64,000 nt of DNA from Deuterostichococcus epilithicus (taxonomy: Eukaryota; Chlorophyta; Trebouxiophyceae; Prasiolales; Stichococcaceae), in NCBI GenBank assembly GCA_033439295.1, contig JAVTLE010000005.1, forward strand, positions 1,848,501 through 1,912,500, written 5' to 3'. Below the pieces are notes generated by a model. It had not been told where the DNA came from, did no database searches, and saw only the letters and a program-made list of their open reading frames with translations. Position numbers and translations under genes: made by a program. Positions 24,401 through 37,096 of this stretch are shown one piece after another. How positions within the stretch are numbered: position 1 is the stretch's first letter; each line of letters opens with the position of its first letter.

Positions 24401-27400
24401 TGAAAAAGAACGCCACTTGAAACAAGCGGGAAGGAGCTGCACCAGCCGATGGGCCACTGACGAGTGCAGAGCCCGATCTCCGTGTCCCGTGGTGAGGCGC
24501 CGCTGCTGCAAAAAGACCGCTCCATCTGGCAATACTCTTTCGATGCCCAGCCAAGCCGAGCCTCCAATTCAAACGATGTCACGCCGCAGCCACCCACCTG
24601 GACCTTGGGCAGGACCTCCTTGAGCTCCTCGTCGGAGCGGTTACGGAAGTCGGGCCCCTCGAGCGCGATGCCGCCCTCGGACAGGATGCCGCACTCGCGC
24701 GCGATGTGCTGCGCCGTATACGTATTGTCGCCCGTCACCATGCGCACGGTGATGCCCGCACGCTTGCACACCGCCACCGCGTCCGGCACCTCCGCCCGCA
24801 CGGGATCCTGCGGGCGCGCGACCGGGGAAGTCGATCGGGCAGCCGCCAGGGCGCTGGTCAGTGGTTGACGGTGTGCCTCAAAGCACACTATGACAGTGCA
24901 CAGCAGCAGGAGCGTGTTGTTCGATGGTGGTGTATGATGCAAGGCGGCTGCTGTACTATCGACAGCACGTGGGACCGTGGACGTTCTGACCGATTGAGGC
25001 CTGGACCCACTGCGGCAGATAGAACAGCACAGAAGATGGCAAAGACGGACCTTGATCCCGACGATGCACAGCATGGTGAGGTCCTCGTCGTGCGAGGTCT
25101 CGAAGAAGTCCTCGGGCCGGCCTGGCGCCGACGCCGGGAAGTCTGTGTAGCTGAGGCACAGCGTGCGCAGCCCGCGCGACGCCATCTGCGAGATGATACG
25201 CACCTGTGATTCTGCAGTCTCCACTGCTCGTGAAGAAGGGCAGACGGTGCCCCGAAGCTCGCCTGCACCCTCGCGGATGCGCCGTCGCAGGTGCAGCACA
25301 TCACCATACCAGTTCCGGACTCACCTGCGTGATGGTGGCCTCCAGCTCGGCGCGCTGTTCAGCGCCCAGAGGCACCGCGTCGCCATTGGTGTCCAGCACC
25401 CGCGTGCAGTATTTCAGCACGATCTCCGCGGCGCCCTGCGGAGTGTCGGATGCGCCTTTGAGCGGCGGTGCGCGTCACTCCCAGGAGTGCACTATACTCC
25501 CATCTTCACAGGGCAGGAGTGCATGGATCTCATGGTCTGAATGTGTGGGACTGCAGTGTGCATCAGTAGGTTGCGACTGGGGGAGACTGGGGCGGAGTCC
25601 AGCTGCGTGCCTTGTTGTACAGGCGGAAGCCGTCGTCGGTGCGCAGCAGCACGGAAGCCATCTTTTTGGCGGACGAGAAGCCGTACAGGTTGGCCACCTG
25701 CGGCTCGTTCTGCGTCCGCAGGTCCTTGTAGCTGACCTGCGGGAACGAGTCAGGAGACAGCGGTCAAAACCTCGCACTCGGGAGCCCAGCAGCAGTGTCC
25801 CATCCAGCCGCCTCAGCTGCACTGGCGCAGTGCCCGACATTGCAAGTGCGGACGTTCACATGGGGCAAAGAACATGACAGGAGGCGGCGGGTGGCAGGCC
25901 GAGGAACGCACCTCCCACTTGCGCAGCATCATGAGGAGCGCGCACTCTGTGCGATTGCCCACAAAGTCCACGTGGTCCTTGTCGTTCTCAATGAGGAACG
26001 CCTGCACCAGAGAGCAACCCCTTTGAGCGCCAGCCAACGCATGACTCGTAACATGTTCCTTCCGCTGTGAGCCCCCTACCAGAAGCAGCAGCGCTTGCAG
26101 AGGCCAATCTCCTTCGGTTCGTCTCTGTAGCAGACGAGAGCGAGACGCGGACACTGCAAAGGCTGTGGAGTCGACTGCATCTCGGCCGCTGCTGAGACAT
26201 GCAGAGCGTGCACCTTGGAGTTGAGTGCGCTATTGAGGCTGATCTCGAGGGCAGCGGACTCGGGCATGTCACCAGGCGCCGGCAGGCTGTCGTACTTCCT
26301 GCCGCTGAACCAGCCCTCCACCACCGTCATGCGGTTCTCTGTCAGCGTGCCCGTCTTGTCGGAGCAGATGGCGGATGCGCCGCCCATCGTCTCGCAGGCC
26401 GCCAGCACGCGCACAAAGTTGTTGTCCTGCAGACCGAAGGCAAGCCTTGCCTCAGGAAAGGCATGGCGACCAGCACCTTTGAGCAGGCTGCGATCGAACA
26501 GCTCCAGCATGCAGGCCGGGCTGCAGAAAGACATGTCAACTGAGCTGCACGACCTGTATGCGTTCTTTGAAGAGCCAGAGCCAGAGATAGAGGGAGATCA
26601 CTATCAGCATCGGAAACTGTTGACCGACTGTGGGGACGACCTCGTGGTGGAAACAGAGCACCACCATACCTTCATCATCTTCTTCATGGAGAAGGCCAGG
26701 CTGATGGTGACGGCCAGGGGCAGGCCCTCCGGCACCGCCACCACCAGGATGGTGACGGCAAAGATGAAGAATTGCAGCGGGCCCTCCGAAAACTCGCTCA
26801 GCGGGAAGCCCTTGTTCTCGATCATCCACCTGTGCAGCACATCATGACATGAGCGCGAGCTGGGCAGCATAATGGTTCAACGCTGCGTCGGGGCACAGCG
26901 GCTGACGAAACGAGGTGGCCCACAATTGTCAGATACACCACACTCCGACCCATGAGCGACAAGTTGAGTTTTGCAACGGAAAACCCGCTCACCGGATCAT
27001 AAGGACGACGAAGCAGAGAACGGCGACGCCGAGGCCGACCTTGCCGATGGCGGCGGCCAGCACCGTCAGCTTCTCCTGCAGCGGCGTGTCCTGCGACTCG
27101 CCCACCACCAGTGCCATAGTCTGCCCCCACTCGCTGTGCTCGCCCACTGCTGAGACGAGAATGCGCCCATCGCCCTCCGTCACCTGCATGCATCACATTG
27201 CTAGAGACCTCTGTGCAGGTTGCTTTCAAGAAGATATGGACTATGACTGTCGCAGTTGCTGACGCTGCCTCATCGCTGGTGGTCGTCCGTAGCTCAGACT
27301 GCCACCGCGCTGTCCGACCAGGCAGTGCATTGGCGTGTGTCGAAGCAGCAATCGAAACGATCTGGTGGCCCGAGAGGGTGTGCAGGGCAGATGCTCTGCA

Positions 27401-29070
27401 TACCCACCATACGTGGAAGCTCACCTGGGTTCCAGACCGTACGAAAGGCCGCTCCTCGTTTTTCTTCAGCGGCTCTGACTCCCCAGTCAACGCGGCCTCA
27501 TCGATGACCAGACCGTGCCCGGTGATGTAGATGCCATCAGCTGTCACCTGTGCGAGAGAAGCAGGCACACGGGCTCAGCACGCAGCGGGCTCACCGCATC
27601 CGGTTGTTTGTAGCAGCAGTCGCCCTCCTGTTGCCAGCCAATGCCAGGATCCGGGCATGCAGGCGCTGTGCCGGTAGTTGCTTGACTGCGTCCATGCGAA
27701 GCCTCCCTCGAATGCAAGCCGTGCTGCGGGAATCTCCCACCTTGTCGCCGGTGTCCAGGATCAGGATGTCGCCGACGCAGAGCTCCTCGTTGCCGACCAG
27801 CTGCTCCTCGCCGTCGCGCAGGACCTTCACCTCGATGACGTCCTTCTGCGCGTTCAGCTTCTTGAACTGCAGGTCCTTCTGGTAGTCGTTGAGCGACGCT
27901 GCAGCCGGGACGCACAAATCCTGTAAGCGCGTCGGCCCCTTGCTGTTTCCCCCCCGCCAGTCGCAGTAAACCATGCTTGTAGAGCTGGCATGCTCGTAAG
28001 AGTCTCCTAACAACAATGGTAGATAAGATCCTGAACGCAGCACGCCGCGGGACGGGCATGCACAGTCGAAGGATAGGCTTGGCCCGCAGCACTGCGCACC
28101 GACGCCGCTGACGACGATGACGGCCACCCAGATGGCCACGCCCTCGGACCAGGCACTCTCCTCCCGCTGCTCTTTGACCGCCGAGCCCAGCACCGTAGAG
28201 ATCTGCAAAATTCCTCTAAGCGTCAGCACCTGCTGAAGCCTTGAGGTTTTGCGGCATGAGAATGCAACGGCAATTGCCCAATCAGAGCAGTGTCAGAGCA
28301 GTGGCGAGAAGCTTACCAGAGCCGCCGCCATGAGCAAAATGAGCGTAGGGTCCTTCAGGTTGGTGATGAGCAGCCTGAAGAACGACTTCAGGGGGACTGC
28401 CTTGAACCTGCGAGCAATCAGCTTGTTTAGAATGCGTGCCTTGACATACTGCTCGCATCATTCCGCCGCCAACCAGCTGGACAACCAGCTCCACGAACAT
28501 CAGTCGTGGCAGTCGACGCGCTACCTGTTGGCGCCGTAGGCTGTCTGCCGCGAGTCTATGGACGTGCCGCCTGGCGCCGCGGGGCTGAGCCCTACGTTCA
28601 TCTCCACATGCAGCGCGGAAGCCAGGCCCTCAACCCCGCCATATTGCTTGTGCAGCTTCACCGTGTCTTTGTCCTGCAGCGACGTGATGAAGCTTCAGCA
28701 CCTGTTACCTCATTGCTTGGAGCAAATCGACGTGCAGTCGTGCAGAGCGTCGGCCAGAAGCTAGGAGCCACCTCACTTTTAGACGACGCACCAGCGCTGA
28801 CAATCGACATGAAATCATCGGCCAATCAGACAATGGATTTGCGTGCGCAAATGGAGTGCAAAACTATGTCGGTGTGTTTAGAGATCGCGCGTCGATGGCG
28901 CGAACTATCCCGCAACACAGCTCAGGCGTGTTTCACACCTCGTTGAGGGTGTTCAGGTCGCGCAGCGACACTCCAAAGCCGGCCTCGGCCTTCGCCTGCG
29001 CGGCCTCCGCATCGACGCGCGCTGCTTGAGCCTTGGCACTCTCCTTTTTCACCTTTGCCTTCTTGACCAT
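21413..29070 (-). CDS. P-type IIB (PMCA/ACA-like) calcium-transporting ATPase
   Basis: This pump exports calcium from the cytosol across the plasma or an internal membrane. About 23 exons are seen. The start [20 protein letters not shown] is a basic, coiled, possibly regulatory N-terminus. It is followed by [16 protein letters not shown], the actuator motif LTGES near 27490, the [20 protein letters not shown] helix, the phosphorylation motif CSDKTGTLT near 26355, the ATP-site segment around [14 protein letters not shown], the hinge [20 protein letters not shown] near 24290 and [18 protein letters not shown] at the last membrane segments. All are in PMCA order. The loop after [10 protein letters not shown] is enlarged to about 165 residues with many Cys, across exons 18-20. 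The C-terminus is short, so any autoinhibitory calmodulin site is more likely N-terminal, as in plant ACAs (inference). Two introns start with GC, at 25610-25609 and 22998-22997. The borders of exon 19 are the weakest part. Confidence 0.95.
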
Positions 29071-29776
29071 GCTCGCCCGAGTACGGGCAGCAGGCACGCG
29101 CAGCGCCACTCGATTTGACAAACCAGGGCCTGACGCTGTGTCTGCACAGTTTTAGAGATTGAGGGATGCGCCGCAACAGTCGGTCCTGCGACACAGAAGG
29201 GTGTGCAGCTAACCTTTCAACACGAATTTGACAAGCCCAACCAGCTTCGCATCGCAGACGTTCAGCCTTACGACACAGACCACCAGTCACCAGTGCACGG
29301 GCCGCGACTGCGTCGTAGCTGGTGTCCTCCTGCTGCCGAGGAGAACCCTTAACGGGGAAAAGCTGGAATGATGCGTTCACTCACGTGGTCACGGCCAGCT
29401 GGCATTTACGTACTTCTGAGGGTTTTGTTAGATATCTAGAGGAAATAGGAAGGCAGGGAAGTACCTGCACGACACAAGGGCATCTTGACTAACATCGGTG
29501 CAGTTCCTCAGCAAATTTCTCGCCGCGCGAACGGCAAAACTGTCCGCAATCGGTACAGTGCAGACCAGCAGCATGCACGTTGCGACTCGGTCAAACTTTG
29601 GCGAGGCATTGTTGTCGTGCGTTCCACTCAGAAAGCACAGCAGGGTGCGGTACTCACCGGCTCTGCAGATCCAGCGTCTCATTTGCAGTCCCACTGATCG
29701 GGCACCGTAGCATCTATATCGTAGCGTGAGTGGCTGCCTTTCCTTCGACCGGCCGACACCAAAATCAGCTCCGGCC
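29071..29776. other. Divergent promoter region between the calcium ATPase and the CobB-BtuF gene
   Basis: This 0.7 kb region is AT-richer than the flanking exons and lies between two outward start codons. No exon, riboswitch-like conserved box or strong repeat could be recognised. In particular, I did not see a bacterial-type B12-box. Confidence 0.45.
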
Positions 29777-32700
29777 ATGGTCGGCGTCATTGTTGTCGCT
29801 GGCACGTCCAGCGGCGTGGGCAAGACGACGCTATCCGTGGGCCTCATGGCTGCGCTCAGGTCAGTTCGCAGACGCTGACACAACTGCCCGGCCTCGTGGG
29901 ATTACAACATCGCCTCCAAGGTCAACGAGCACCCTTCACTGCGCGGAAGGGTGCTCGTGGCCTCTACCCCCAATGTCCGCAAATGACATCATGTGCTCAC
30001 CTGCAGGCAACGGGGGCTGACGGTGCAGGCCTTCAAAGTTGGTCCAGGTGACATGCTTCCCGCACCCACGTTCCCAGGGCTGCGCCCAGACCCTGGGGAA
30101 GATGTCTTGAGCAGCATGCCTCGGCAGTCCGCGCCGAAAACGAGCGCCAAAAACGAGACCCATTTCTCAGATCCATGTTGTGTAATGCAGACTTCCTGGA
30201 CCCACTGCACCATGAGGCGGCCACGGGGCGGCCGTCCATCAACCTGGACGGCTGGATGATGGACCAGGGCCAGAATGCGGCGGCGTTCCACCGTGCCACC
30301 GCCGACGCGGACGTGGCAGTGGTGGAGGGCGTCATGGGCCTGTTTGACGGGCGCGACGGCGCCAGCGAGGCCGGCAGCACTGCGCAGATGGCCAAGTGGC
30401 TGGGCGCGCCCGTGCTGCTGGTGCTGGACTGTTGGGCGCTCGCGCGGTCGGCTGCGGCTATGGTCAAAGGCTTCATGGTGAGCAGAATGTTCAACGAACT
30501 CTTTGGAAGCCAGGCCAGGCCTGCGGCATCAGCGGCAAGGCAGCAGACGCTGTGTGGCCGCCTGTGGCAATCACGGCACAGCAACTGACGCAAAAGCTGC
30601 AGCTTTCTTTCCGGCACAACGAGTAATGACCCTCAGCCACGCGTCGTGTGCAGGAATTTGACGAGCAGCTGCGCATTGGGGGCCTGCTGCTGAACAGGGT
30701 GGGTGGCGCCGCACACACCCAGTGGCTACAGGATGCCATTTCGTGTTCCGGAGTGAAGGCAGACTTCCTTGGCGGCATCCCAAAGGTACATCACTAAGGC
30801 TGTGTTCGATGTGCTCAGTAGCGTGGCAGGTGCGACCCTGACACGCTTGATCGCACTGGGCTGACTGCAATGCAGAGCTGCTTGATCATATGGGCGCACT
30901 TGCACCGCCGCCAGGTGCCACGGTATGCGCCCTGGGGCACCGCCAGTCGCGGCGGTGAGGCAGCACTCAATGCCGGTGTACTGCCCAATGCAAATACAAG
31001 CTCTCTGCTCTGTATTACAGGACGACCGGGTGATGCTAAAGGAGCGTTACCTGGGGCTGCACATGCCGGGCGAGGAGGGGGTGCCGGCCGACTACATCGA
31101 GCGCCTGGCAGCGCTGCTGGAGGCCAATGTGGACATGGAGGCGCTGCTGGCCATTGCCAACTCGGCAGCACTGCCGCCGCCGCCGGCGGAGGCGGTGCCA
31201 CGGCTGCCGGCGTTGCCGGACGATACGCTGACCGTTGCCGTCGCGCAGGACGCCGCCTTCGGCTTCTACTACCAGGAGTGAGTGCTTGACGCTGTTCGTT
31301 GCGTCGCACCTTTGTCGAGACGCCTTGCTGTTGCCGGCCACTCCACGCACTGAACACCCTCCTGGAATGACAGACGACGTGGGGCCCCAGGTGAGCTATT
31401 GCGATCCAAAAGCAGTGCCAGCAATAGCTGCGAAGCTCAGAACCTCACCTCAGCATGACCGTGCCTAACTAAAACAGGAACTTGGCGCTCATGGAGGCGG
31501 CCGGCGCGCGGCTGGTGCGCTTCTCGCCCATGGAGGAGCCGCTGCCGGGCGGCATCTCGGGGCTGTACCTGGGGGGCGGTTACCCGGAGCGGCACTCACG
31601 GGCGCTGGCGGCAAACCGCGGCCTCAAGGCGGCCATTGCGGCCTTTGCCAGGGCCGGCGGCGTGGTGTACGCGGAGTGCGGCGGGCTGATGTACCTCAGC
31701 CAGAGCCTGCAGCCGCTGGACAACCTGCCAGTTGCCATGGGTGCGTGCCACTGCATGTCGGACAGTAAAAATCTCATCCAGCACACACCAGCCACACAGT
31801 CGCCAGCACATAGCAACCTCTGGCCTCGGCTGCAGCATGCGTCTGGGTCACTTACCATCTCATGAAACGACCGGCCGGCATCCTTCATCGGTTGATCGAT
31901 AGCAGTCGCTCTGAGTGGTGAACGTCAGATGTCTGACCGCAACTTGTGTGCCCCTGCGCCGCAGTGGGCATCTTCCCCTTCCGCACGGTCATGACTCAGG
32001 GCAAAATGAAGATGGGGTACGTGGAGGTGGAGACGCAGGCGACCTGCCGCCTGTTCCCGCCGGGCGCCAAAGTGCGGGGCCACGTGTTCCACTTCTCGGA
32101 GATGGTGCAGGAGCAGATTGTGAGCGGGCTCAGCGGGCTGCCTGACATGAGCGGCGGCCACAACTGGGATCACGCCTACCGCGCCACCATGCAGACGCCC
32201 GGTGCGCATGTGCTGCCCTCGTGTGCTGACTGCGCCACTCGGCTGCATCCAGGCGCATCCGAGGTTCTCTGTTGTCGCGAGCGGTGCGTGTAATGTCCCG
32301 ACTGCCATCATGTTCAGCCAGACAGGTAGCCCTCACGGTGGGCTTTAGGTCTGGAGGTGTTCTGATGGGTCTGATCGTATCTGAACCATTCCCCATGTTG
32401 CCGCCGCAGGCGCGGAGCCGGTGGAGGAGGGGTATGCCACCGGCAATGTGCTGGCCAGCTATGTGCACCTGCACTTTGGCAGCGCGCCCGAGTTTGCGCA
32501 CGCCCTGGTGTCGCGCTGCCGCGAGGTCGACGTCGACGCGGCGGACGCGGCGGCTCGGACAGCGGCGGAGGCAGCCAGCCTGCACCGGCGCGGCAGCAGC
32601 GAGGCAAGCGCCAGCCAGGGCGGCGGTCACGGCAGGGGCCTGGCGCGGCATCCGGGCAGCCACATGGCGCACGTGCGCAGTGTGCCCAACCTCGCAGACG

Positions 32701-35700
32701 TGCAGAGCGGTGCTCGGCCCTCCCGCCGAGGGTGCGCAAGGTGCTCAACACCCCACACTCTTCACGCTGCATCTGTGCCCTTGAGGTTCCGGGAACAGGC
32801 TGGCGGCTGCGCAGCATTTCTCGAGCTCTCCTGGTGCTGTTGTCTTCCTGGCGGCCACATGGTGTCGCAAACAACGAGGGTCAGCAGGGTCACTGCGCGG
32901 ATGTGCAGGCGGACGCACAGCGACCAGTCGTCAGGCGAGGAGGAGACGCAGTCGGCGGGGCGCGCGTCCAGCTTAGAGGCGACCTCGCCCAGCAGCTTCA
33001 GGCGGCAGAGCAGCCACGGCCGGCATGAGGAGGGCCTCTGGCCCGACAGCCAGGTGCGTCTGCAGGGTCAGAGCTCGTTGACTGCTGCAAGACTTCGTTT
33101 TGCTGGAAACGAGTGCCTGCACAGCATCCTGCCGCAGACTTCTGCAGCTTGTGCGCGCTTTGCATGCCAGAGATGCATGCTGTCACATGCTGAATAGAGA
33201 GTACCTGTGATTGAGTGACCAGACTGCTTCCGACCTGGCATTTCAGCAAACCCAACTGCTGCGCAGGAGCTGAAGGGCCTGATGCAGCGGCCAGGCTCGC
33301 CGGCGACGACGCTGCAGCAGATCGCCAGCATGAACGACCTCTGCAGCCCCGGCGGCTCGCCCAGCGGCACGCCGCCCAGCGAGGACTACTACGCCTCCGG
33401 CGCAGGTCCGTGCCTGTCGAATTATTTCAGGAGCTGCTGCAAGATCACGTGTTCTGCCCTCCCGCTGACCCCATGGCGGTGCTTGCATGCGGCCGGCTGA
33501 CTCTGCCCCGCGCAGCAGCCATGGCGGCAGTCTGACATCTGAAACCTTGTGGAAGTGCAGCTGTTGGCGATCGGTTTCCAACAGGTTTCTCCCCTCAGAC
33601 ACCGTGATGGCTGCTGTTTTTTGTGTCGACCTCATTCGTGTTGCGTTGGCGCAGGGCGGCAGACTCAGGGGCTGTGGGAGCCACGGCAGTCGGGCAGCAT
33701 CTCGCGGTCAGCCAGCGGCATGCTGCCAGCCAGCGCCTCCGCCGAGCCGCTCAGCATGCAGCGCAGTGCTTCTGCGGTGCGCTGTTTGTCGCCAAGATGC
33801 TGTGCTGCCGCCCCGCGGGGCTTGACAGCTTGGCTGTGCAGATGACCTTTTTTTCAGCGCACAGCACGGTCCGCACCTCTGCCGGGCCGCCCTGTCACTT
33901 GCACATCCTTCGATGCTCTTGCGGTGACACCTGAACTGGCGACGGACAGCAGCCGAATGGGGCTCTCCTCTGCTGGCAGATGTCGCCGTCAGCCTTTGCG
34001 GTGCCGAGTGCGCGGCCGGGCGGCGGGCTTCATGGCGGCAAGTCGCGGCCGGTCAACCTGATGCGCGACCGGATGCACCCCAGCGCCTCTGTCCCAGGTT
34101 GGCGTCTCACCACTTGCAGAATTGAGACCTACCAGAGTGCCTTGTCCTTCACGACAGAATTCCGAGGGGTCACCTGGCATCGGGTCAGCGGTGGTGCAAA
34201 TCGGGTCGCAAGGCGTGCGCAAGCAGCCCTGCTTGGTGTCGCAGGCGGCAGAGCAATAGGGACGACCGCTGCTCGCCACTCCGTGCAAGCTCCACTCCTC
34301 CCAAGAAGCTGAGCGCCCCGCCATGTGCCACGCAGATCACATGGACAAGCGGCAGCGGCAGCACAGGACGTGGCCGGGCGCAGGCGGCCGCGCCAGCGGG
34401 CGGCTGCCCAATGGATTGTCGCACTCGCGGTCGGCACCGCTGCCCAATGACGCCATTATCAGCCTGCTGCCCAGCGGCACGGAAGTGCTGTTCGCCCTGG
34501 GCCTCGGCGGCAGGTGGGACTCGTGCTTGGACGCTGCATTCTCTCGCATTCAGGAAGCTCACAATGGCGCAGCACCTTGTCGTCAGGTCGGCGGGGCTGC
34601 CCAAGGATTTGCACGCTGCTTCCTTGCACCGCGTGTCAGACTGCCCCTCCAGTGCCAAGGGTTCATGTTTGTTGTGGCCTTGCGCTTGCCGCCTGGCATG
34701 GAAATGCCGCTGCTAGGCGGGCAAATGGCGCATCAATCCACCCTGAAACCTCCTTCCGAACTTGCGACCTGATGCTGCTTCAGCTGCGAGCTGACTCAAC
34801 GTGCATCCTTGCTGTGCAGGGTGGTGGGGGTGTCGGACCAGTGCGACTGGCCGCCCGAGGCAGCGGAGCGGCCGGCGGTCAGCCGCTCCAGGGTGGACTG
34901 CCGCAACATGACGCCAGCAGAGGTGGAGGCCCAGATGCAGGCCTTCAAGCAGCAGGTGAGCAGGCTGCGCATTGGCTGATGCCGCTCATGGCTTTTGCAG
35001 CTTGCGAGGGCAGGTCGTGAGACACAAAGGCAAGCTTGCTGTGAACCATGGCATTGTTGCTGCACGGGAGGGGTGGCTGCCGGCCCCCAGAGGGGCTCAG
35101 CATGCGCAGGGTCACACACTCTGCATAAGACTGACTCCACGCGAGACTGAGGGGACAGCCGGGTGCAGTCGCTCGGAGCCGCCGTGTGGCCTCTCGCAAG
35201 CACCCAAGCTGCTGCCTTGGCTGGCAGGGCGTCGGCGCCTTCGAGGTGGACGAGGCGGCGCTGGCGGCCCTTGCCCCGGGCCTGGTGCTGACGCAGGACG
35301 CGTGCCCCACCTGCGACGCCGATGCCGACGCCGTGACAGCGGCGCTGCAGCGGGCCGGGCTGCTGGGCGGCGGCCTCCGCACGCCGACGTGCGTGCTCAA
35401 CCTCGCGCCGCGCACGCTCGCCGATGTGCTGGAGACCATCTTGGAGGTGCGCCAAGCGCAATGTTGAAAGAATCCTTCTAGTTGTTCCCTGCTGTGTTGG
35501 GACCCGGGTTGCTTTCGGGCTGCATGTGCGGGCAGCCTGTGCCGCTCGTTTTGGCTCCGCCGGTCGCGCCCACGGTGGCAGCTGGCTCGGCATCGCACCG
35601 CCGCCCGGCCGCCACGCGTGGGTGGATATTCTCACCACTGCTGCGGCCGCAGGTGGGGCACGCCGCGGGCGTGGCGCAGGAGGCGGGCGGCCTGGTGGAG

Positions 35701-37096
35701 CGGCTGCGGACGCGGCTGCGCGCCGTCGCTGCCGCGGTGGCGCGTGCGCACCGCCGCCCCCGCGTGCTGTCCCTCGAGGGCCTCACCCCCCTGGTCCTCG
35801 GTGAGCACCCTTTGCACCGTTCGTGGCCCTCGTATCTGTCAACTCCCCCATGCGCCAGTGGCAGCCGCTGCAGACCGGCGCCATATTGATACCAACTCTG
35901 CAGGGAGCCGTGCCATGCGGGCAGCTGCTTCCGGCTCAGGTCGCTGAAGCGGCGCGGCAGCCTTGGGTCGGCCTCCCCTGTGCCCTTCTGGGGCTGCCTC
36001 GCATGTGATGGTCGCTGTGCCAGCGGAGCTCGGCCTCCTCTGGACGCAACGACCGTCGCTATCAATCCTGCCGCTGAACACACGAAGCACTTCCTTTCCC
36101 TGCAGGCGGGCAGTGGCTGCCGGATGTGAAGGAGCTGGCTGGCGGCTCGGATGAGTGGCAGCAGGCCGGCGACCCGCCTGTACGCATCACCTGGGACCAG
36201 GTGCTTGAAACTTGTGATGTCTGGACTCGATGCAGCAGACTGCTGCCTCTGAACCAGCGAAGCGCCAGCCTTGAGCTGCGGTGATCGCGTGCTAGTGGAT
36301 CGACCTGCCTGTGCAAGCCTGCCACCGCCTCTGCTGTGCACTGCACGCCTCAGCTCCGGAGCAGTGTGACACAGCGCCTCGAGGCCCTCTCAGGGCGTCA
36401 GCATACCACAAACCCTGTCTCGCCCTTCCTTCCCACTGCTGCCTGCACCCACTCATTCCTCTCGGACCCTGCTTGCCCAGGTGCGTGCGTATGCGCCGGA
36501 GGTGCTGGTGCTGTCGCCCTGCGGCGCGGGCGTGGCGTTTGGCGTGGAGCAGGCCTGCGCCCTGGCGGCGCTGCCCGGCTGGTGGGCGCTGCCCGCCGTG
36601 CGTTCCGGCCGCGTCTTCGTTGCCGACCACAGCCTGTTCAGCCGCCCGGGCCCCAGGTGAGTGGCGCTGGCACCATGCATGTGTGCAGTCGGCAGCCGCT
36701 CCGCAGACAGCCGCTGGGCCAAATGGAAGGATGCTTGCGACGCCCCCGCCTGAGCAGCTTGAGCCAGTGGGGCGCGGCGTGTGCGAGCCTGTGCTGCGCA
36801 ACACCGCATGCAGCCCCCTCCTGCGGCTCCAAGGCCCTGGGCGTGCAGCTGCCATCGCCCCCGGGCGTGTCGGTCGGCCGAGCCACTGCAACCCCCGGAG
36901 CTACCGCAAACCCCGAGCCTCTCAACCCTAATTGTTGCGCAGGCTGGTGGACGGCGTGGAGGCGCTGGCGAGGATGCTGCACCCAGACCTGATCGGCAAG
37001 CGCGTGCCAGAGGGCACCGTGCGCAAGCTGGCCCTGTCCGGCGGGCAGCGCTGCCGCCAGTCCGCGCTGCCAGGCCTGTTCGTGCCATACGCCTGA
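29777..37096 (+). CDS. Fusion of cobyrinic acid a,c-diamide synthase (CobB/CbiA) and BtuF-like cobalamin-binding domain
   Basis: Nineteen exons in unbroken phase predict 1083 residues. Residues 1-470 form a whole CobB/CbiA enzyme, which uses ATP and glutamine to amidate corrin a and c carboxylates. The parts are Walker A GTSSGVGKTTLSVG, KVGP joined across an intron to DFLDPLHHEAATGRPS, GVMGLFDGRDGASEAGSTAQ, the amidotransferase LYLGGGYPERHS, nucleophile VVYAECGGLMYLS (Cys334) and ATGNVLASYVHLHF (His453). Residues about 490-750 are a Ser/Gly/Arg linker coded by exons 8-13. Residues 752-1075 match BtuF-like receptors: DAIISLLPSGTEVLFALGLG, VVGVSDQCDWPPEA, LVLTQDACPTCDADADAV, NLAPRTLADVLETILEV, GQWLPDVKELAGG and FSRPGPRLVDGVEAL. 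Exons start at 29777, 30007, 30191, 30654, 31021, 31478, 31965, 32410, 32909, 33267, 33655, 33980, 34336, 34820, 35228, 35653, 36106, 36481 and 36943. No signal peptide is seen. Introns and base composition look native. Confidence 0.9.

Noticed and set aside
24019-25299. A 426-codon open frame on the minus strand that could be read as an intronless protein
   Set aside because: It spans three calcium ATPase exons in the right frame but runs through the introns between them, which have clear splice sites and no family match.
29777-37096. Reading the CobB and BtuF parts as two separate genes
   Set aside because: No stop codon, promoter-like gap or phase break was found between them; the linker exons splice in phase on both sides. 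Two genes remain possible until transcripts are seen.
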